This document shows positions 46,496 through 49,670 of a stretch of DNA of 49,670 nucleotides, piece after piece; position 1 is the first letter of the stretch, and each line of letters opens with the position of its first letter. The notes beneath the pieces are model-generated. The model was not told the origin of the DNA. It worked only from the letters and a program-made list of their open reading frames with translations, and did no database searches. The position numbers and the translations under genes are program-made. Origin of the DNA: Streptomyces thermodiastaticus (GTDB taxonomy: Bacteria; Actinomycetota; Actinomycetes; Streptomycetales; Streptomycetaceae); NCBI RefSeq assembly GCF_014656135.1, contig NZ_BNBV01000019.1, positions 80,019-129,688 on the forward strand, given 5' to 3'.

Positions 46496-46798
46496 ATGCT
46501 GCTACCCGCCAAAGCCGAAGTCGCACGGCACCTGCGGCGTTACCGGTCGTGGGAACGCGCCATGCTCGCGCATCCCGACGACGGCAGGGTGCGGGCCACC
46601 TTCGAGGACGCGGGCTACACGCTGTGCGTGCTGATGGGCAAGCGCTGCGCACGGGAGGCCGCGGATGCCGCCGAGCGGTATCTGCACACCGGCCTCGTCA
46701 CCTGTCTGCGGGAGCAGAGCGAGCGGCCGCAGTCCGGCGGCGCCCCTCCGCGGGAGCGGCGCGCGTCCGGGGACCGGCGGTCTCCCGCCGGGGCGTGA
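46496..46798 (+). CDS. DUF5133 protein (second copy)
   Basis: A 100-residue protein starting MLLPAKAEVARHLRRYRSWE. The core DAGYTLCVLMGKRCAREAAD matches the DUF5133 pattern of the protein at 22205-22462, and a polar Arg/Gly-rich tail follows. Function unknown. The start at 46496 lies 9 bases after the ATG-poor stretch GTGAACGGC; ribosome-binding is weak. It lies upstream of glgE in the same direction, separated by strong hairpins. Confidence 0.78.
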   Translation: MLLPAKAEVARHLRRYRSWERAMLAHPDDGRVRATFEDAGYTLCVLMGKRCAREAADAAERYLHTGLVTCLREQSERPQSGGAPPRERRASGDRRSPAGA

Positions 46799-46879
46799 TC
46801 CCCGGGACACTCGCGCAGGGCACCCGCGCGGGCGGGTCCGGGCACGGCAGGACAGAACGAGCAGGACACGAGCTACTCC

Positions 46880-46926
46880 GGCCGGGCCGGGGTGTCCCGG
46901 GCAGGTCCCGGGTCCCCGGCCCGGCC
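46880..46926 (+). terminator. Strong hairpin between DUF5133 gene and glgE
   Basis: Outer 13-bp arms GGCCGGGCCGGGG/CCCCGGCCCGGCC enclose an inner CCCGGG/CCCGGG stem. A second, 8-bp hairpin GGCCGGGC/GCCCGGCC follows at 46936-46955, 10 bases before the glgE ribosome-binding site. The first may terminate the DUF5133 message; both could be part of the glgE leader. Confidence 0.55.
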
Positions 46927-46978
46927 ACGGAACCCGGCCGGGCGTGTGCCCGGCCCGACCGCAGTGGAGGTGACATCC

Positions 46979-48988
46979 GTGGGTGCGACCCCGAGTACGG
47001 TCCCGGTCGTCGGCCGCATTCCGGTGCGGGACGTGCGCCCGGCCGTGGCGGGCGGCAGACATCCGGCGAAGGCGGTGACCGGGGAGTCGTTCCAGGTCAC
47101 CGCCACCGTGTTCGGGGAGGGGCACGCCGCGGTCGCCGCGAACGTGGTGCTCACCGACCCGGAGGGCCGGCCCGGCCCGTGGACGCCGATGCGGGAGCTG
47201 GCCCCCGGCACCGACCGCTGGGGCGCCACCGTGACGCCCGACCGACCCGGCCGGTGGACCTATCACGTGGAGGCGTGGAGCGACCCGGTCACCACCTGGC
47301 GGCACGCCGCCCGGATCAAGATCCCGGCCGGGATCGACGCCGGTCTGATGCTGGAGGAAGGCGGCGAGCTGTACACCCGGGCGGCGGACGGGGTGCCCGA
47401 CCGAGCGGGACGTGAGGTACTGCGGTCGGCCGTCCGGGTGATGCTGGACGATGCGCTGCCCGTGATGACCCGGCTGGCGGCGGCGCTGACGCCGGAGGTG
47501 GACGCGGTCCTGGCCCGGTACCCGCTCAGGGAGCTGGTCACCGCCTCCGAGCCGCTGCCGCTCCTGGTGGAACGCGAGCGCGCCCTGTACGGCGCCTGGT
47601 ACGAGTTCTTCCCCCGCTCCGAGGGCACCCCCGACCAGCCCCACGGCACCTTCCGCACCGCCGCCCGCCGCCTTGAGCCCATCGCCGACATGGGCTTCGA
47701 CGTCGTCTACCTGCCCCCCATCCACCCCATCGGCACCACCCACCGCAAGGGGAAGAACAACACCCTCACCGCCGGCCCCGACGACGTCGGCGTGCCCTGG
47801 GCCATCGGCTCCGCCGAGGGCGGCCACGACGCGATCCACCCCCAGCTGGGCACCCTGGACGACTTCGACGCCTTCGTCGCCCAGGCCCGCGCCCTCGGCC
47901 TGGAGATCGCCCTCGACCTCGCCCTGCAGTGCTCCCCCGACCACCCCTGGGTCCACAAACACCCCGAGTGGTTCCACCACCGCCCCGACGGCTCCATCGC
48001 GTACGCCGAGAACCCGCCGAAGAAGTACCAGGACATCTACCCCCTCGCCTTCGACGCCGACATGGACGGCCTGGTCGCCGAGACCGTCCGCATCCTGCGG
48101 CACTGGATGGCCCACGGCGTGCGGATCTTCCGCGTCGACAACCCGCACACCAAACCCGTCGTGTTCTGGGAACGCGTCCTCGGCGAGATCAACGCCACCG
48201 ACCCGGACGTGATCTTCCTGGCGGAGGCGTTCACCCGGCCCGCCATGATGCACACCCTCGCCCAGATCGGCTTCCAGCAGTCGTACACCTATTTCACCTG
48301 GCGGAACACCAAGCACGAACTGACCGACTACCTCACCGAGCTGACCGGCGAGGCCGCCGCCTACATGCGGCCCAACCTGTTCGTCAACACCCCCGACATC
48401 CTGCACGCCTACCTGCAGCACGGCGGCCGGCCCGCCTTCGAGGTCCGCGCCGTCCTGGCCGCCACCCTCTCCCCCTCCTGGGGCGTCTACAGCGGCTACG
48501 AGCTGTGCGAGAACACCCCGCTGCACGAGGGCAGCGAGGAATACCTCGACTCGGAGAAGTACCAGCTCAAACCCCGCGACTGGGACGCCGCCGCCCGCGA
48601 GGGCCGCACCATCGCCCCGCTGATCACCAAGCTCAACGCCATCCGCCGCCGGCACCCCGCCCTGCACCACCTGCGGAACCTGCACTTCCACCACGCCGAC
48701 AACGACGCCGTGATCGCCTACAGCAAGAGCACCGGCGAGGACACCGTCGTCGTCGTGGCGAACCTCGACCCCCACCACACCCAGGAGGCCACGGTCTCGT
48801 TGGACATGCCGCACCTCGGCCTGGACTGGCACGCGTCCGTGTCCGTCCGCGACGAGCTGACGGGTGAGACCTACCACTGGGGCAGGGCGAACTATGTGCG
48901 GCTGGAACCGGGCCGGCGGCCCGCGCACGTGCTCCATGTCCAGCGATCGTCCACCGCGCCGCAGAACGGAGGGCCCCCCGCGTCATGA
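46979..48988 (+). CDS. glgE: GlgE, alpha-1,4-glucan:maltose-1-phosphate maltosyltransferase
   Basis: A 669-residue GH13_3 enzyme that extends alpha-1,4-glucan with maltose-1-phosphate. The N-terminal domain (VPVVGRIPVRDVRPAVAGGR) precedes the catalytic barrel: RTAARRLEPIADMGFDVVYL, LPPIHPIGTTHRKGKNN, the nucleophile Asp at 387 in FRVDNPHTKP, Glu at 416 in FLAEAFTRP and Asp at 473 in VNTPDIL. These sit a constant 7 residues below the D394/E423/D480 known for Streptomyces coelicolor GlgE. The GTG start at 46979 has GGAGG 8 bases upstream. treS overlaps the stop (ATGA). The pep2 and glgB genes expected next lie beyond the window. Confidence 0.96.
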   Translation: MGATPSTVPVVGRIPVRDVRPAVAGGRHPAKAVTGESFQVTATVFGEGHAAVAANVVLTDPEGRPGPWTPMRELAPGTDRWGATVTPDRPGRWTYHVEAWSDPVTTWRHAARIKIPAGIDAGLMLEEGGELYTRAADGVPDRAGREVLRSAVRVMLDDALPVMTRLAAALTPEVDAVLARYPLRELVTASEPLPLLVERERALYGAWYEFFPRSEGTPDQPHGTFRTAARRLEPIADMGFDVVYLPPIHPIGTTHRKGKNNTLTAGPDDVGVPWAIGSAEGGHDAIHPQLGTLDDFDAFVAQARALGLEIALDLALQCSPDHPWVHKHPEWFHHRPDGSIAYAENPPKKYQDIYPLAFDADMDGLVAETVRILRHWMAHGVRIFRVDNPHTKPVVFWERVLGEINATDPDVIFLAEAFTRPAMMHTLAQIGFQQSYTYFTWRNTKHELTDYLTELTGEAAAYMRPNLFVNTPDILHAYLQHGGRPAFEVRAVLAATLSPSWGVYSGYELCENTPLHEGSEEYLDSEKYQLKPRDWDAAAREGRTIAPLITKLNAIRRRHPALHHLRNLHFHHADNDAVIAYSKSTGEDTVVVVANLDPHHTQEATVSLDMPHLGLDWHASVSVRDELTGETYHWGRANYVRLEPGRRPAHVLHVQRSSTAPQNGGPPAS

Positions 48989-49670
48989 CAGTCAACGAGC
49001 CGGTTCCGGACATCTTCGAGGACGCTCCCGCCGGGGACCGGGATCCGGAGTGGTTCAAACGTGCCGTCTTCTACGAGGTGCTGGTCCGTGCCTTCCAGGA
49101 CAGCAACGGCGACGGCATCGGCGACCTGAGGGGCCTGACCGCCAGACTCGACTATCTGCAATGGCTGGGCGTGGACTGCCTGTGGCTGCCGCCCTTCTTC
49201 AAGTCCCCGCTGCGCGACGGCGGTTACGACGTCTCCGACTACACCTCGGTGCTGCCCGAGTTCGGCGACCTCGCCGACTTCGTGGAGTTCGTCGACGCCG
49301 CCCACCAGCGGGGCATGCGCGTCATCATCGATTTCGTCATGAACCACACCAGCGACCAGCACCCGTGGTTCCAGGAGTCCCGCAAAAACCCCGACGGCCC
49401 CTACGGCGACTACTACGTGTGGGCCGACGACGACAAGGGCTATCCGGACGCGCGCATCATCTTCGTCGACACCGAGGTGTCGAACTGGACCTTCGACCCG
49501 GTGCGCGGCCAGTACTACTTCCACCGGTTCTTCTCCCACCAGCCGGATCTCAACTACGAGAACCCGGCCGTCCAGGAGGAGATCCTGGCCGCCCTGCGTT
49601 TCTGGCTGGACCTCGGCATCGACGGCTTCCGCCTGGACGCCGTGCCGTATCTGTACGCCCAGGAGGGCAC
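48985..49670 (+). CDS. treS: TreS, maltose alpha-D-glucosyltransferase/trehalose synthase (5' part)
   Basis: The first 228 residues of a GH13 enzyme that interconverts trehalose and maltose, feeding maltose to the kinase Pep2 and on to GlgE. Landmarks: WFKRAVFYEVLVRAFQDSNG, DGIGDLRGLTARLDYLQWLG, WLPPFFKSPLRDGGYDVSDY, VIIDFVMNHTSDQHPWFQES and the nucleophile Asp at 218 in GIDGFRLDAVPYLY. The reading frame is open to the window end. The start overlaps the glgE stop by ATGA, with GGAGGG upstream. Full-length TreS is about 570-600 residues. Confidence 0.95.
   Translation, partial: MTVNEPVPDIFEDAPAGDRDPEWFKRAVFYEVLVRAFQDSNGDGIGDLRGLTARLDYLQWLGVDCLWLPPFFKSPLRDGGYDVSDYTSVLPEFGDLADFVEFVDAAHQRGMRVIIDFVMNHTSDQHPWFQESRKNPDGPYGDYYVWADDDKGYPDARIIFVDTEVSNWTFDPVRGQYYFHRFFSHQPDLNYENPAVQEEILAALRFWLDLGIDGFRLDAVPYLYAQEG

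Overview
The window is Streptomyces-type chromosomal DNA. Base composition is very GC-rich, third codon positions are almost all G or C, GTG starts are frequent, and many of the families are typical of the genus: a chaplin, two S-adenosyl methyltransferases of the DUF574 type, DUF397 next to an XRE/DUF5753 regulator, two DUF5133 proteins, SigB/SigF-family sigma factors and a GlgE-TreS pair. I see no rRNA, tRNA, CRISPR array, phage module or insertion sequence. The content (stress, detoxification, export, one RiPP locus, one gene wreck) fits accessory or chromosome-arm DNA rather than the conserved core.

Layout. 0-6 kb: the tail of an upstream gene, a small SRPBCC protein, a SRAP/HMCES-type abasic-site protein, a DUF574 methyltransferase diverging from a GAF-PP2C phosphatase, a DoxX protein, a helical-bundle protein and a CsbD protein. 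6-13 kb: a DHA2 exporter diverging from a SigB-family sigma factor with a good SigB-type promoter, a monofunctional catalase, a DMT transporter, and an FprA-type ferredoxin/NADP reductase behind a possible iron box. 13-20 kb: fmdB-formamidase, a Tat-exported M15 peptidase, a short chaplin, an unknown protein, and a periplasmic aldehyde/xanthine dehydrogenase cluster destroyed by a deletion that joins half of the FAD subunit to the end of the molybdenum subunit. 20-26 kb: a membrane protein, an ATP-grasp RiPP (graspetide) precursor and maturase with no methyltransferase, DUF5133, and a divergent helical-repeat gene facing DUF397-XRE. 26-33 kb: a second DUF574 methyltransferase, a Tat-exported GH64 glucanase behind a LacI-type operator, a membrane PP2C phosphatase, an MFS exporter and a PucR regulator. 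33-41 kb: YciO-like protein, dienelactone hydrolase, TauD-like dioxygenase, DoxX, a lone ATP-dependent DNA ligase, a HemC protein, an unknown protein, and a marR-ABC-type exporter operon with a clear operator. 41-49.7 kb: a second SigB-family sigma factor, a VOC protein, a coupled ATPase-like/glgX pair, DUF5133, then glgE-treS running off the end.

How it works together. Two SigB-like sigma factors, two PP2C phosphatases of the kind used in partner switching, catalase, CsbD, DoxX proteins and the glycogen/trehalose/maltose-1-phosphate genes suggest a general-stress and osmoprotection region. No clear RsbV anti-sigma antagonist is in the window, and the only RsbW-like fold is a degenerate one coupled to glgX. 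The most interesting items are the minimal graspetide locus, whose maturase gene ends in a 17-codon ORF sitting inside a 17-bp inverted repeat; the deletion-made false full-length FAD subunit; and several cleanly readable operators (MarR, LacI/CebR type, a DmdR-like box, and inverted repeats around the XRE promoters).
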